Notes under the pieces: generated by a model
The model's database searches: none
What the model saw: only the letters and a program-made list of their open reading frames with translations
What the model was told of the DNA's origin: nothing
Program-made: the position numbers and the translations under genes
Part shown: piece by piece, positions 11,933-22,939 of the stretch
Layout of the letters: each line of letters opens with the position of its first letter
How positions within the stretch are numbered: position 1 is the first letter of the stretch
Assembly (NCBI GenBank): GCA_012934845.2
Contig: WNNJ02000469.1
Location: 124,001 to 188,000, forward strand
DNA length: 64,000 bases
Direction: 5' to 3'
From: Pomphorhynchus laevis
Lineage: Eukaryota; Acanthocephala; Palaeacanthocephala; Echinorhynchida; Pomphorhynchidae

Positions 11933-13848
11933 TCAGACCATACTCATATCGATGTACCGGCGGGTCCACGTGACAGTCTCAAGTCTAAGTGCTTTTAATC
12001 GATCAGGGTACGACAAAAATTTCAGTTGCGGTGCTAGCTTGGTAGCTCTATGAAATACCCTCTCTGGACTAATATGTTCTTTTGAATTTTGGGGATACAC
12101 ACACGGCGCAGCATATAGAAGACGGCTCAACACATGAGCAAAGATTAGCGGACGTAGGGCAAATTGATTGAGTGCAATGAAAGTGCGTCGAAGTTGACCG
12201 ATTATCCCCAACGCATTTGAACAAGCATGTTCAGTATGTGTGACGGTACTCAAATCACTGTTTATCCACACTCCTAAGCCCTTATGTTTGTTCACTCGTT
12301 CTATATCACTGCTTTGAAAGCTATAATTAACTAAAGATTGAGCATTTCCGCCACGAACACGTAAATGTTTGCATTTTGATACATTTACAATCAACCTATT
12401 GAGCAGAGCCCAATTTTCGACTTCATCGATATCCCGTTGCAGTTTGAATATATCATTGGGTGAACGAATTGCCCGCCAGATTTTCAAATCGTCTGCATAT
12501 AAAAGCATCCGAGAATCAATAAATTCCGGGATATCGTTGATGTAGACACTAAATAACAATGGACCCAAAACTGAACCTTGAGGCACCCCTATATTACATG
12601 GCCGCGAAGAAGAGTAAAAATTATCTACATGCACACAATAACTACGATTGCTTAAAAACGATTCAATCCATCTAACAAGCAAAAATGGAATGCCACTTTT
12701 CTCTAGTTTACTTAGGAGGAATCTATGGTCTACTCTGTCAAATGCCTTAGAGAAATCGAAGAATATGATGTCAGTAGCAATTGATACGGCTTTATTAGCT
12801 GACCAATCAAGATGGGCTGCGAGTAGATTAGTGACTGTCGAATAATCCTTACGGAAACCATGTTGCTCAGAATCTATTACATTACTCTCACTATAAAACT
12901 TGACCATATAGCCATATTAATTCGCTCTAACATTCTACAACATAAGCAAGTAATACTTACTGGTCTGTAATTGTCTACTGAAGATCTATCACCCTTTTTG
13001 AAGATGGGGTGAATGATCGATTGTTTCCACTCAATTGGAAGATTCGTATCAATAATAGATCGTCGAAATATGTTACAAAGTGGTGTATATATTGAGTCTG
13101 CTATTCGACGAAGATATATCAAAGGTAACAAATAAGCACCTTTGGAGTTTGTCTCTTTAAGACGATGCAGTTCAGCTAAAACTTTCTCAGGAGTTATCAA
13201 ATTAGCTATGTCTAAACTAGGATATGAAACACTAGCACCTCTTATCGTCTCACTGTTCTGGATAGGTTCAGAATACTCGTTTGTAGTCTCGTTGTTCAAG
13301 TAAAAATGCCTTGAGAACATCTCAGCAAAGTCGTCTTCAATAACGCTATCAAAATATTGGCCAATTGTTATATTAGCGTTCCTACTACTATTCACATATA
13401 GAAAGAGAGCTTTGGGATGATGTCTACAACTATGAGCTAGACTAATTTCAAATAAATAGCGCTTATTTCGTTTTAAAGAATTGAAGAAATTTCTCGCCTG
13501 CTTATAAACACCATATTCGCAAAATCCACCCTTAAAGCATTTGAAACTGAATTCACGAGCTATCATCGCAGTAGCCAGCTCAGTATCAAACCAACGAGCG
13601 CTTTTCCGACTGGTCTTAGACTTCAAAGGTGAGAATTTTACCATTAGAGAATAAAGCGTCACGCGAAAATGATCCCAGGCCTCGTCAACTCCGACAACAG
13701 CCGGATCAGGCCAACTTACTCTATGCAGCTTTGATGTAATAACATCATAGTTCGCCCGAAAGACATTAATCTGACGTTTGTACCGAGCATGATGAAACAC
13801 CCTCATTTGTATATTTAGCAAAACTTTAACTACACAGTGATCAGACAA
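11933..13848 (-). CDS. LINE ORF2, reverse transcriptase block (family C)
   Basis: Two frames joined near 12.88-12.91 kb. The first (13848-12877) opens with the end of the endonuclease (SDHCVV), then a linker and the RT fingers (IHPIFKKGDRSSVDNYRPVS). The second (12907-11933) has EQHGFRKDYST, FFDFSKAFDRVDH (residues 49-61), GVPQGSVLGPLLFSVY and YADDLKIW, so all catalytic Asp residues are present. The C-terminal part (LRRTFIALNQ, PERVFHRATKLAPQL, YPDRLKALRLETVTWTRRYID) reaches a TGA; the remaining RDCLHLRSFNIL-like residues lie beyond it. Confidence 0.88.
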
Positions 13849-13931
13849 ACCAACAGGAGAATCATATTGGATACTACTGATTAATTGACTGTTTGTCGAT
13901 AGGCAAAGATCAAGAAGGGAAGAACTACAAC

Positions 13932-14666
13932 TTAAAAGCGAGTATGTACATCAACAAATTGAACCAGATCACAATAAGTAAAACACTCCATAAGGTCACA
14001 AGATTCACTATCACAAGTAGTAAAAACCGTATTCGAAGTCCATTCAACATCTGTCATATTCAGATCCCCAATTATCACAGTATCACAATCTCCTCGCGTA
14101 TACAACGCTATCTCTTTAATGAGTTTCTTATATATTGCCTTAGGAGCACGATACACAAGACCCAGTATGATGGGTGAGCTGTTATCAAGCTTCACCTGAC
14201 ACCACAAACTCTCAACTCTATCAGTAAACGACTTACTCAAAACACGCACCTTAACTTCGTCTCTCATAAAGAGAGCTACGCCACCAACCCTATCCCCTAT
14301 CCGATCGCTACGGAACAAATAATAGCCTGGGATGGATACCTCAGCATCGGATACATCACAATTAAGCCAAGATTCTGTAATACCAACTATAATTGGATTA
14401 ACAGACTCGATCCTAAACCTTAGCTCATCGACCTTCTGTAACAAGCTCCGAACATTACAATAAAATATACTATGACTTTTATCCACACCAGTGCGAGTAG
14501 TAATATCATCTCTAGCAATCTGACACACTTCAGATCCCAAATCAGCTAGGCACTTATATGCTATAAGACCTTGCCAAAACCCTCCACATTCACGAGAGGC
14601 GATACATATAGTGGGGACCAACTGATTTGAATGCGTCGCCTCACTACTTAAAAATTTTGCACTCAT
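13932..14666 (-). CDS. LINE ORF2, APE-type endonuclease block (family C)
   Basis: 244 codons. The endonuclease signature is clear: SHSIFYCNVRSLLQKVDEL (N-terminal Asn block), IVGITESWLN (catalytic Glu), RVGGVALFMRDEV, SLWCQVKL, LGLVYRAP and VIIGDLNMTDVEW (catalytic Asp-Asn). It ends shortly before the SDH block, which opens the next frame (MSDHCVVKV at 13848), so one frame change separates the two. In the family this domain nicks the target DNA to prime reverse transcription. The first 40 residues precede the domain and have no recognisable motif. Confidence 0.85.
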   Translation of the reverse strand: MSAKFLSSEATHSNQLVPTICIASRECGGFWQGLIAYKCLADLGSEVCQIARDDITTRTGVDKSHSIFYCNVRSLLQKVDELRFRIESVNPIIVGITESWLNCDVSDAEVSIPGYYLFRSDRIGDRVGGVALFMRDEVKVRVLSKSFTDRVESLWCQVKLDNSSPIILGLVYRAPKAIYKKLIKEIALYTRGDCDTVIIGDLNMTDVEWTSNTVFTTCDSESCDLMECFTYCDLVQFVDVHTRF

Positions 14667-14785
14667 AGATTGCCCTCTCCAAGTGCAACACGAGATGCGA
14701 GTTCTTTCTTGGTTTGAGACAATTTCTCCCTTTGAAGAGAGTCAAGATGTTTCAAGAGACTAACATGGGATCCTTTTAAACGATA

Positions 14786-15735
14786 TTAATTCCGAAGAAT
14801 TAACTCAGCATGCGATTGCTCCCTAAATACAGCTTTGAGTAAACGCGGCCTATTACTAAGTGTATCACGCTTACCCAGTCGAAATAATGCAACGAGTTTA
14901 ACACGTTTGACAATATCCACAATGCAAAAACCAAGTACCTGCGTCAATATAAATCTCACACTCTGGACGTCCTCGTTAAGACGTACTTGTGCGTTCTCAA
15001 ATAAAGATTCTCTTACATTGGCCAGAATAACAGATCTACATCGATCAGCGGTGTGTTTCCTATTATTACCAATTTGCAATTCGAGACTGTCACGTGACAC
15101 TGCGGATAGTGTATGTTGACTTATCGTTGACGCTTGTTCCTTCTTTTTGACAGTCCCATTATCAGACATATGACCATGATTCAAAACCTGACAATATGTA
15201 TTTTCATCATTAGGAACATCAGGTAAATGCACTGGAAAATCCATGGCTACATTCTCACCCTCTACAGTTAAATCTATATTCATTGGATTATTTGCAAGAC
15301 TTGAGGAGGGATATATAGAGTTAAGACTTGAGGAGGGATATATAGAGTTAAGACTTGAGGAGGGATATATAGAGTTAGAATAGCTTCCATCACTATGACT
15401 GGAATTTTCAACATTCTTAGTAGATTTGGAAATAAGAACTTCCTTACTTTGACCGGCACTTATGCTTTTTGGAATTGGTGGAGCTGATATGGGTCCAAGA
15501 GAATTACAACTCGACTGACCGACAACCAAGGGGGTAGATTCCGTCTTCAAATCATTTATCAAAGATGCGCAGCAGTACCCGCAGTAGAAAGATGCATTAG
15601 ACAGAGCTGTTTTCTTTTCCCCGGGAACTGAAACACTTGTCCACACGACAATCTTCACTTGAACACCGAACCTGATAATCCACAAACTTGGCAGCATCAC
15701 CTCGCTTTGTAGTCTTCCTCTGTTTGACCATTATA
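14786..15735 (-). CDS. LINE ORF1 protein (family C), one frameshift
   Basis: The likely start is the ATG at about 15733, giving MVKQRKTTKRGDAAKFVDY, a basic N terminus, then RCSSEDCRVDKCF. The frame is lost before the second half of a zinc cluster (SFYCGYCCASLIND), which continues in the main 304-codon frame at 15700-14786. CxxxxC and CxxC pairs in this order resemble the PHD-like finger of CR1-type ORF1 proteins. The middle is Ser/Asn-rich and carries a nine-residue unit (SIYPSSSLN) three times, from a 27-bp tandem repeat at about 15297-15377. The C-terminal third (DRCRSVILANVRESLFENAQ) is the most conserved, shared with the fragment at 7.2-8.1 kb. The role of such proteins is RNA binding in the retroposition particle. 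Confidence 0.75.
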
Positions 15736-16065
15736 TGAATGTATATTCATACTTTATCAGAGTAAAGTCTTTTGTGTAGATTTCAATAAAGATTGTGTAG
15801 GTTCTTCTGGTATAGGTTTTTAGGTTTAGGTTCTTCTAATTCAGATTCCTCTTTAGGTTTCTTAGGTTTTTTAGGTTGTTCGGGAATTGTGTATTTTATC
15901 TTGTAGTTAGAATAGCTCAACAATTTTTTAAGTGCAGCCGTCAAAGCAGCCGTCGGAGCTTTCTCAATTCGTTAATTGTGTATTTCAGATGGTATATTAG
16001 CTTAAACAGTTGTAAATTTTCTTGTAAATTATCGACAAATTATTCGGTAGGATACTCGAATCAAT

Positions 16066-16112
16066 AATACGACAGATTGTCGTATTGCTATTGTATTGTC
16101 ATACAATAGCAA
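16066..16112. repeat. Two adjacent perfect hairpins
   Basis: aatacgaca/tgtcgtatt (loop gat) is followed directly by ttgctattgtat/atacaatagcaa (loop tgtc). Purpose unknown; possibly the junction of an old foldback element. Confidence 0.6.
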
Positions 16113-16499
16113 GTAATCAATTCAAAATCCAAATAATTAATGTTCTACAAGTATCACGGCAAAAAATCAAAATATCTTACTACAGAGAGTTGAAAATCTA
16201 CTCTATGACACACCCGCTGAATTATTTGCCCGCGATTAACAATAAGAGAAGGATTACATGCATTGCCTGAAAATATCCATTCCGGGTAACGTATCATGCG
16301 TTTTCCGCCGGCATAACTAATCCTATTTTATACAGAGTGTACGATAAATAATTTACACATTGCTGTGCGCACAACAAAAAAGCATTGCATTTATCTTCTC
16401 TTGTTTCAAAAAGCCGATAACCTTAAAAATGATAGTTGCAAAGAAATAGACATAATCAAGACAATTTTAAAAAATTGTCTTGATTACTACAAATTACAA

Positions 16500-16640
16500 T
16501 TTTTGAAGAAGCCGTAAGACTTTTTCTGAAGAAGAAGACTTCTTTTTTTGAAGACTTCTTCTTTTGAAGACTTTTTCTTTTGAAGAATTTTTCTTTTGAA
16601 GACTTCTTCTTTTGAAGAAGCCGTAAGAAACCTTAATTGA
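16500..16640. repeat. Imperfect short tandem repeat (~16 bp, cttcttttgaagact)
   Basis: Seven or so imperfect units of a self-complementary word (cttcttttgaag) produce a Lys/Ser-rich frame on the minus strand. A simple-sequence expansion, not a gene. Confidence 0.7.
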
Positions 16641-17354
16641 AGAATTGATCTTTTTTTTTGTTGGTAGAGACCAATAATAATATTTCGTATATATTTTGGT
16701 CATAGCGTGATCTTAAGCGAAAGTAGCTTATAAATTGAATTTTATTTATACTTACAACATTTTAGATATTACATGGTGAGAATTCCCTTCTCGGATCTGT
16801 CTTTTGATATTCATATTATATATCCCAATAATATATAACGATTATTATATATAACGATTTGATCTCTTTCATAGCCTAATAAAATAAGGCTATGAGATGA
16901 TAGATGGGATATTTTTAATTTTATTACAAATATATAATATATATCAGTGCCAATAATATATATTGTCAATAATATATTAACACTATATATAACACTCTAT
17001 ATAGTTCATTAGTCGGTTACATATTATCCTCGTGTGGTTCTTGCAATCCTATTAGCATTACTGTACACTACAATCAGCGTGGTGGACCCATCAACAGTGA
17101 GCCCACGCCTACATTTCGTGTTTTCGGTTCTGTTACTGTTTCTGCTGAACTCTTTAAATTTTATAAACTATATAACTATAGTTTATACATGTGGAAAATA
17201 TGAAAATATAACTATAGTTTATATATGGAAACAAACTATATGTTTGTTTCCATAGTTTTCTTGTATTCAGTTTGCCAGGAAGTCGAAACGTAAAGAGTAT
17301 TAAAAAGAATCGCTATTAAGACTAAAAATATAGCCCACAATATATAATATATCG

Positions 17355-19010
17355 GCATTTTTGCATCCGACAAGTTCAAAATAATGTGGATTCTCCCCCG
17401 TCAACCTAACATATCTCTTCCCCGTGTATCGTTTGCCTCATCAATCATCACCATAGTCCACAATCTCACTTTAGGCTTCCATTTCGATGATCACCTTTTC
17501 CTTAAACCCTTCACACGTGATAAGGCACGCCCGTTCAACTTAATTTCCCAAAACATCCGCCGTATCCGCCCCTTAGCGACTTCCGTTCTTGTATGTTTCT
17601 TCTTTATCCATCCGAAACATCGACGGAAATTTTCAAGTTGTCCGCACCCGCCCAAAAATTCAATGGCGCTCCATCTCTCCCATGTGTCTACTCCACTAGT
17701 CCCTATCACAACCACACACGGTTTCCGGCTCGGTCTCCTCAACACTAGATCTATTCTTAATAAATCCGATCTCATCCTCAACCAATTCACCAAGAAATCC
17801 ATCGATCTCTCCTGCCTCACCGAATCCTGGCATTCTGATTCTGACGACCTCTCCATTCGCCGTTTACTCCTGCCGGTTGCTCACTAGTCGAATCCGCTCG
17901 CCCCCTCAGCTCATCCCCTTCTAAATTCTCCAATCATGGCGGCATTGTCGTATTCGCCAGTCACCCCGCGTCTATTCGCAAAATCACTTCCCATTTCAGT
18001 CCTTGCTCTTTTAAACTGCTCACTTGTCGTTCTTCTAACCCGATCACTCTAGATTTCGTCATTGTATACCGTCCTGGTTCATCTGCTTTTATCTCCTTAT
18101 TTTTTATGAACTCGCTGACCTTCTGTTCCACTGTGGTTTGTCCTCCATCCCATCAATAGTTCTTAGCGACTTCAACATCCGCCTCGCCGCCCCACTTCCA
18201 CAGAGTCCATCCAGTTCATCAACATTCTATTCAACTATAACTACAAACTCATTTCCACTATCCCCTCACATATCCTTGGCGGGGCACTCGACATCATCGT
18301 TGTCCCCGATCATTTTGCTGACCTACACCTAACTGTCCATCTTGATCCTGGTCTATCCGATCACTTACTCGTCACTCTTGATCTCACTCACAACCACACC
18401 CCTCCTCACACACCTACAATCCTACGTCGCCCTTGGAAAAATCTTGGCATCTCATTCTCCGCTCTGCCTTACTAAAAGCGTCTATATTCTACCCTACAAC
18501 AAATAATCAACTCCGCCGTTCGAGTGCTCTTTCGTCTCCGTCGCTTCGACCACACATCCACAATTCCGACGTTCGAGTGCTCTTTCGTCTCCGTCGCTTC
18601 GACCACACATCCACATATCTTGCCCAAAGATGCGGATGTGGCCCACCAGTCACATCTGTATCAAACTCTGCCTTCTCGACACTTCGTCTCATCGCTGTCG
18701 GTTCCCCATCGTTCATCAACCCTGTTTGCTTAGACGACACTCACTCCACCTCGCTATCACTGCTTTCCCGTCATACCCTCTTACTCCACGTTCCCAATTA
18801 CTCCAACAACTAAGTCTCCGAACATTCTTCGTCGCCGTCCCACTCGCATGGAATCAACTCCCCCTCGACGTCCACCACGCTCCCTCCTTTATCACATACA
18901 AACACATCCTCCTTTCCAACCTTCTCGACACATGATTTAGATTTTTGTTTTCTTTTTCTTTGTGGTCATGTAAGCGTGCGCTGGCACGCATTTGCCACGT
19001 AAAAATATAT
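17355..19010 (+). mobile_element. Rearranged LINE (family A): RT piece, then EN piece, then 3' end
   Basis: 17355-17600 matches the post-YADD part of a family-A RT (IMWILPRQPNISLPRVSFASS...KPFTRDKAR). At about 17605 it switches to the ORF1/endonuclease junction (compare 56062), with LLNTRSILNKSDLI, LTESWHSDSDDLS, VIVYRPGS and LSDFNIR. Near 18470 it jumps to the C-terminal/3' end (VRVLFRLRRFDHTSTYLAQ). The whole RT core is absent from the second part. Positions 18514-18620 contain a tandem duplication of about 54 bp (cgttcgagtgctctttcgtc...). The 3' end (tgtggtcatgtaagcgtgcg..tttgccacgt) is shared with five other copies. Confidence 0.85.
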
Positions 19011-19255
19011 CATTTTTTAAATAGTATATTTTTGGCATATAATTAAATATCATAATTTAATTTAGTATAATATTTTGAATGCCTATTTTCAACTTATAAT
19101 TTCTGTAAGTACACAGTACATACTAGATATTGTTTATTAAGATTAAAATACTGATATTTACACATGTTTTGTAATCCAAAGATAAAATATTTGCTTATTT
19201 ATCGATGATCTCTGTTTTATACAAATTTTTAAGGTATTTAAAAAACATTTTTTAG

Positions 19256-19400
19256 GAACATTCGGTGAAGACAGTTAGTATTACAGAGTCTATTTATAAC
19301 GACATGGAAACTGCAAATCGCAAACTGAACAAGATCAACGATGAACTGACTTTCTCTCTTGATGACGTTAAGCGGTTACATCAATGCACTGGTCAAGCAG
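19256..19400 (+). CDS. Candidate orphan internal exon, coiled-coil-like
   Basis: A 145-bp open segment is framed by a good acceptor (aaacattttttag) and donor (caggtgtaag). It encodes 48 residues, EHSVKTVSITESIYNDMETA continuing NRKLNKINDELTFSLDDVKR then LHQCTGQA. The pattern of hydrophobic and charged residues suggests a coiled coil. It starts in phase 0 and leaves one base of the next codon. I do not recognise the protein. A phase-compatible downstream exon candidate lies at 23709-23779. It is not LINE-like; it could be a real host exon or a gene relic. Confidence 0.4.
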
Positions 19401-19840
19401 GTGTAAGCATTTATTCTAATGCACACGACTTTTGATTGAAATTTTGTTTAGAAAATTGTACAAATGCTTAAAAGCCATCTTAACAAACATTGAGAATTCT
19501 ACAAGGTTCACAGCAATACCATTAAATGACCAACGTATATCAATACGTTGGAATTTTACATATCTCAAATTATTTAATTTTTGGAATAAATTTTTACTGC
19601 TCAACCCAAAGTATAGACAAAATACAGACAAAAGTATGCCATTTCTTAAGTTATAATTTAAAATTTCAACGGATATTTTGCACGTTATCATAAAGAAATA
19701 ACATTTGCATACTGTTCTTAGTTGAAAATAACATATCAAATAAAATAAAATACTTCAATCGGAAAGTTCATTAAATTCTCAATTTGAAGATAGTTTAATT
19801 AATCAAACAATCAAAAATATACACAAGAAAAAAGCAGGAG
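19401..19840. other. Intron-like AT-rich spacer
   Basis: Opposed frames at 19416-19739 and 19432-19656 read each other's shadow. A hairpin caacgtatatcaatacgttg sits near 19530. No gene supported. Confidence 0.4.
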
Positions 19841-21060
19841 ACTGGGAAGAAAGATCTTGTCGATGTGTCTAGTATGATGAAAGTTTATTCTCCTCTAGAA
19901 CTTGACAGGCCCAACAGGTTGGTTCCTCATAACAGACGTCTGATTGACTATCTCAATATTAAGGATGTACTAACTGTCAAGTTTGGTTGGCAGCCGATTA
20001 ATTTACCAAAATAAAAATGGCCTTACCCGTTCGCTATCACACAGAACAAGCGTTTCGACAATTTCGCTTCATGATAACAGATAGCCTAACAAATAAAGGC
20101 AGCTGCGCAAATATTATAAAATAGCCAATTTTATTACATGTACGTGAAAGTGTGGAGATCGAAAGAAGCACACAATTCTGTGATCCCAAAGTTCGTTTCG
20201 ACATCTCGTGTAGATGGTTCTGTGATAATCGACATGAACGGATACTTACAGATGTGCCGATTTGCTACTATCTCACCAAGTTTTATGCCAATGTAACTTG
20301 CGCAAATAATACATTCCATTCGTAAATAGATCAGTCGAAGTAGCTGGAACTAGTAAGCTATATCGAAGATTATGGATTCGTCCCTATTACCATATATGTC
20401 CATGAAAGGATCGGGATAAAATAAATTCTCTAATGAAACAACTCGCACTTTTACGTTCAAATATAAATGACACATGACATTCCGAATCTATCAGAAGATT
20501 ACCTTCAACAGATAATACTGAGGTATTTTTTAAAATACAAAAAATAACTCAATATGTTTGCAGTCCATGCAAAAGTTAATCAGATCAAAGTATGAGCTAG
20601 TTATTATATATATTTTGCCAAAGCTTTCGTCGCGTTGCGGCTTCGTCAGTGGTTCATTGTATATTATTTATCTCGCAAACTTTTTTCTAAAAAAGTTTGT
20701 GAGAAAAAAGTTTTTAAAAAAATTTAAAAAAAGTTTGTGAGATAAATAATGACTTAATGATGCTTGTGAATTAAATTTTACACTTGATTGCCCATTCGAC
20801 CGATGTGCAATCATCGCTTGGGAAGCTGTATCGCTTGGGAAGATGATGACGAATCGTTGAAAATACTAATGAAATGACTTAATGATGCTTGTGAATTAAA
20901 TTTTACACTTGATTGCCCATCCGACCAGAAAGTCAGTTTTTTGATTGTCTACTTTACAAAAATGATAAAGGTGAACTCGAATCAACGATATGTCACAAAC
21001 TGATGGTATAAAAACATACATATACGCTAAAAGATGTAGCCAATCTCAACTAGAACGCAT
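19841..21060 (+). mobile_element. Decayed unclassified mobile sequence
   Basis: Coding-looking but broken text on the plus strand: DLVDVSSMMKVYSPLELDRP at about 19855, and a 53-codon frame at 20138-20299 (MYVKVWRSKEAHNSVIPKFV...). A tail word gcgtttcgacaatttcgcttcat at about 20047 is typical of Penelope-like ends. An inverted pair (ttatttatctcgcaaactttt / aaaagtttgtgagataaata) lies at 20662-20745. A 47-bp direct repeat starting atgacttaatgatgcttgtg is found at about 20750 and 20876. I cannot name the family; treat it as a fossil mixture. Confidence 0.35.
20625..20649 (-). ncRNA. Hammerhead-like motif, degenerate
   Basis: The minus strand reads CTGACGA, then a short arm pairing CGC with GCG, then GAAA. 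An extra A after CTGACGA and a mismatch in the second pair of the stem depart from the functional consensus. It resembles the hammerhead relics of Penelope-like ends. Confidence 0.3.
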
Positions 21061-21549
21061 ACTGATTCACAATGAGGCTCGACGCGACTTCAAGATTTGC
21101 TCGAACCGCAAGATCTTCGAGCAAAAATTTCTGTATTATATAGTCAAATGAAACAACATTGATATTCACATCGTCATATCTAAACACAATTTGATCAAAT
21201 ACGGAAACTTGATAGCATGATAATCTTGAAGAATACTAGCGAGCCAAATAAAACAGATGATTGCAAAACTATCACATGTGTACTTTAATTTCATCATGTT
21301 CTTTCTTAATACATTATCAAATTAACGGAAATATTTCCCGATTAAAAAGAGAAAGTATGCTAATACCTCAAAAATCAAATATACGTATATCCAAATCTAA
21401 TCTGAATAAGATACTTAAACATCAAAATACAAATAAACAACACAACAAAGATCACAAGTAAAAAAATTGCCAGGATATGTGAAATTCAGCCTACTTTAAG
21501 TCAGAACAAACAAAATTATCTTATAGAGTTCTTATATAGATCTTATATA

Positions 21550-21660
21550 TATCACTATGCTTTCCTCATGAAGAGGCATAAACACCAGGCAGCATCCTAT
21601 ATATCCTCATCAGACCAAGAAATTGAACCGAATTATTCTTGCATTATCTAAAGTCGCTAC
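21550..21660 (-). repeat. Short interspersed repeat, second copy
   Basis: On the minus strand: ttcggttcaatttcttggtc, tgatgaggatatataggatg, ctgcctggtgtttatgcctc. This matches the plus-strand copy at 2785-2890. Family unknown. Confidence 0.6.
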
Positions 21661-21700
21661 GTATGTCCAGTCATCCTATGTGTGACGAAAAACATCCGCA

Positions 21701-21742
21701 ACGGTAGACGCGTTTCGCTCTAACGGAGCTCATCAGTACCGT
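21701..21742 (-). ncRNA. Minimal type I hammerhead ribozyme
   Basis: Read on the minus strand from 21742: ACGGTA (stem I), CTGATGA (conserved core), GCTC-CGTTA-GAGC (stem II, four perfect pairs closed by G-C), GAAA (core), CGCG-TC (very short stem III with the cleavage triplet GTC), then TACCGT, the exact complement of the first stem. Every invariant core base is present. Minimal hammerheads with a nearly absent stem III are known from Penelope-like retroelements, where they are thought to act as dimers. It lies directly next to a LINE ORF1 fragment (21745-22245) on the same strand. Confidence 0.85.
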
Positions 21743-21744
21743 GA

Positions 21745-22245
21745 TTTCAATAATCATCCATAGAGGGGGCTGAGAAGGATTAAATTGAGAAGATTTGTTT
21801 AGGCGAATGAGTGCGACATGAGAGATGTCCTTGAAAAAGGACGGTTTATCTGCAATAACAAGAGACGAGTAGATGGATCTGAAGGCGAAAACATCGTGGT
21901 CGAGACGTGCTTGTAGAGATAAGAAGGTGGAAGGAGTGATATGTTTGACGATTACGCGACGATCGCGAGAAGGAAACTTTTCCGTAAAGGAGGACGAGTG
22001 ACGTGAGTGGGTGAGATCACGATAGGATAGCTGGCAGTTGCGGATTTGGATGGAGTTGGTTTGACGGCGGGAGAGAGGATAAAGATAAATATGGTGACAA
22101 GCGATGTGCGGAAAGATTATGAGTGGAAAGATCGTGGAGGTTGGTGGATGTTATTTTGATGGATGGATATAGATTATTGAGAAACGAGACAGGAGGGACG
22201 GGACGGGGGTGTCGAGGAGTGAAGATGACATGGGATGGAATGTGT
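21745..22245 (-). mobile_element. LINE (family A) ORF1 fragment
   Basis: The minus strand is closely similar to 55400-55870 of the plus-strand family-A LINE. Shared words are cttcactcctcgacaccccc, ctcgtcctcctttacggaaa, cacgtctcgaccacgat and agatccatc..tcgtctcttgtt. It holds only the ORF1 middle; neither 5' nor 3' end is present. Confidence 0.85.
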
Positions 22246-22304
22246 ATATATGTTTTAATGATTTTAATGTTCTAATGTTTTAATGATTTTAATGTTCTAA
22301 TGTT

Positions 22305-22760
22305 TTATAAACTAATTATTTCAATCTGTTCTGTTCAATAAATAAAAGTTGGATCTCCAAATCATGATTAACGAATTTTCGTGATTATTAAAATGTTTAT
22401 ACCACATTAAAAACACTTTTTAATCCATTATGAACAAATGCTAGATTGTAAATTTAGTCACGATGAAGATATCAGTCAGCTATCGAAAATTCTACTTATG
22501 CTTTATAAACTAATTATTTTACTCTCTCCTGTTCAATCAATAAAATTCAATCTCCAATTCATGATTAACGAATTTTCGTGATTATTGAAATGTTAATACC
22601 AGATAAAAAAAACACTTTTTATCCATTATCAACAACCGGTCGTTGTAAAATTAGTTGTTCTGATAACGAAATCAGTCAGCTATTAAAAATTTTGCTAATG
22701 TTAATGAACTAATTATTTCACTCTCTCCTGATTTTATCTTAGATACTTGATTATTGTATT
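22305..22760. repeat. ~195-bp tandem repeat, first block
   Basis: Units start at about 22308, 22503 and 22702 with ataaactaattatttca and share ctcctgttcaat, catgattaacgaattttcgt, gattattgaaatgtt, aacactttttatccatta and atcagtcagctat. The third unit breaks off after about 50 bp. A fourth partial unit lies at 23248-23400, beyond a LINE 3' fragment. A short 25-bp tandem repeat (ttttaatgattttaatgttctaatg) precedes the block at 22250-22310. Confidence 0.8.
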
Positions 22761-22939
22761 ATCATGATACATTGTATTATCATGACTATAAAAATGTTAA
22801 TTCTCTATTTTGACATTTAGATATCACTCGGATCTTAATGTCTTAAACAGTTACGTATACAATTTTAGTGATAGATATAAAATGGTATATCATCAAATAA
22901 ATTGATCTTAAATTACCCAAATGTATATAATTATCACGT

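Larger units (their letters stand above)
11690..15760 (-). mobile_element. Nearly complete two-ORF LINE (family C)
   Basis: A minus-strand non-LTR element with, in order, an ORF1 (about 15735-14786), an endonuclease (14666-13932) and a reverse transcriptase (13848 to about 11800). It has the Jockey/CR1-type order and motif style. ORF2 is split into blocks by frame changes near 13.9 kb and 12.9 kb and by a TGA just after 11933, beyond which recognisable C-terminal residues continue. The 5' end lies near 15760 and the 3' end near 11690, next to an A-rich stretch. It is the most complete LINE in the window apart from the one running off the right edge. Confidence 0.88.
15761..17350. other. Non-coding stretch with hairpins and a Lys/Ser-coding simple repeat
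   Basis: No credible gene. It contains nested hairpins at 16066-16112, a perfect hairpin at about 16457-16485 and an imperfect repeat of cttcttttgaagactt at 16500-16640. That repeat reads as a Lys/Ser/Leu-rich frame only because of its composition. An AT-rich palindromic patch near 17165-17260 contains actatagtttat repeated. Confidence 0.5.

Noticed and set aside
12648-12845. Plus-strand frame in the family-C LINE
   Set aside because: Antisense shadow of the RT domain.
16494-16703. Lys/Ser-rich 69-codon minus frame
   Set aside because: It is produced by a short self-complementary tandem repeat (cttcttttgaagact); no start context, no complexity.
19416-19739. 107-codon minus frame
   Set aside because: AT-rich, mirrored by an equally long plus frame; no recognisable motif.
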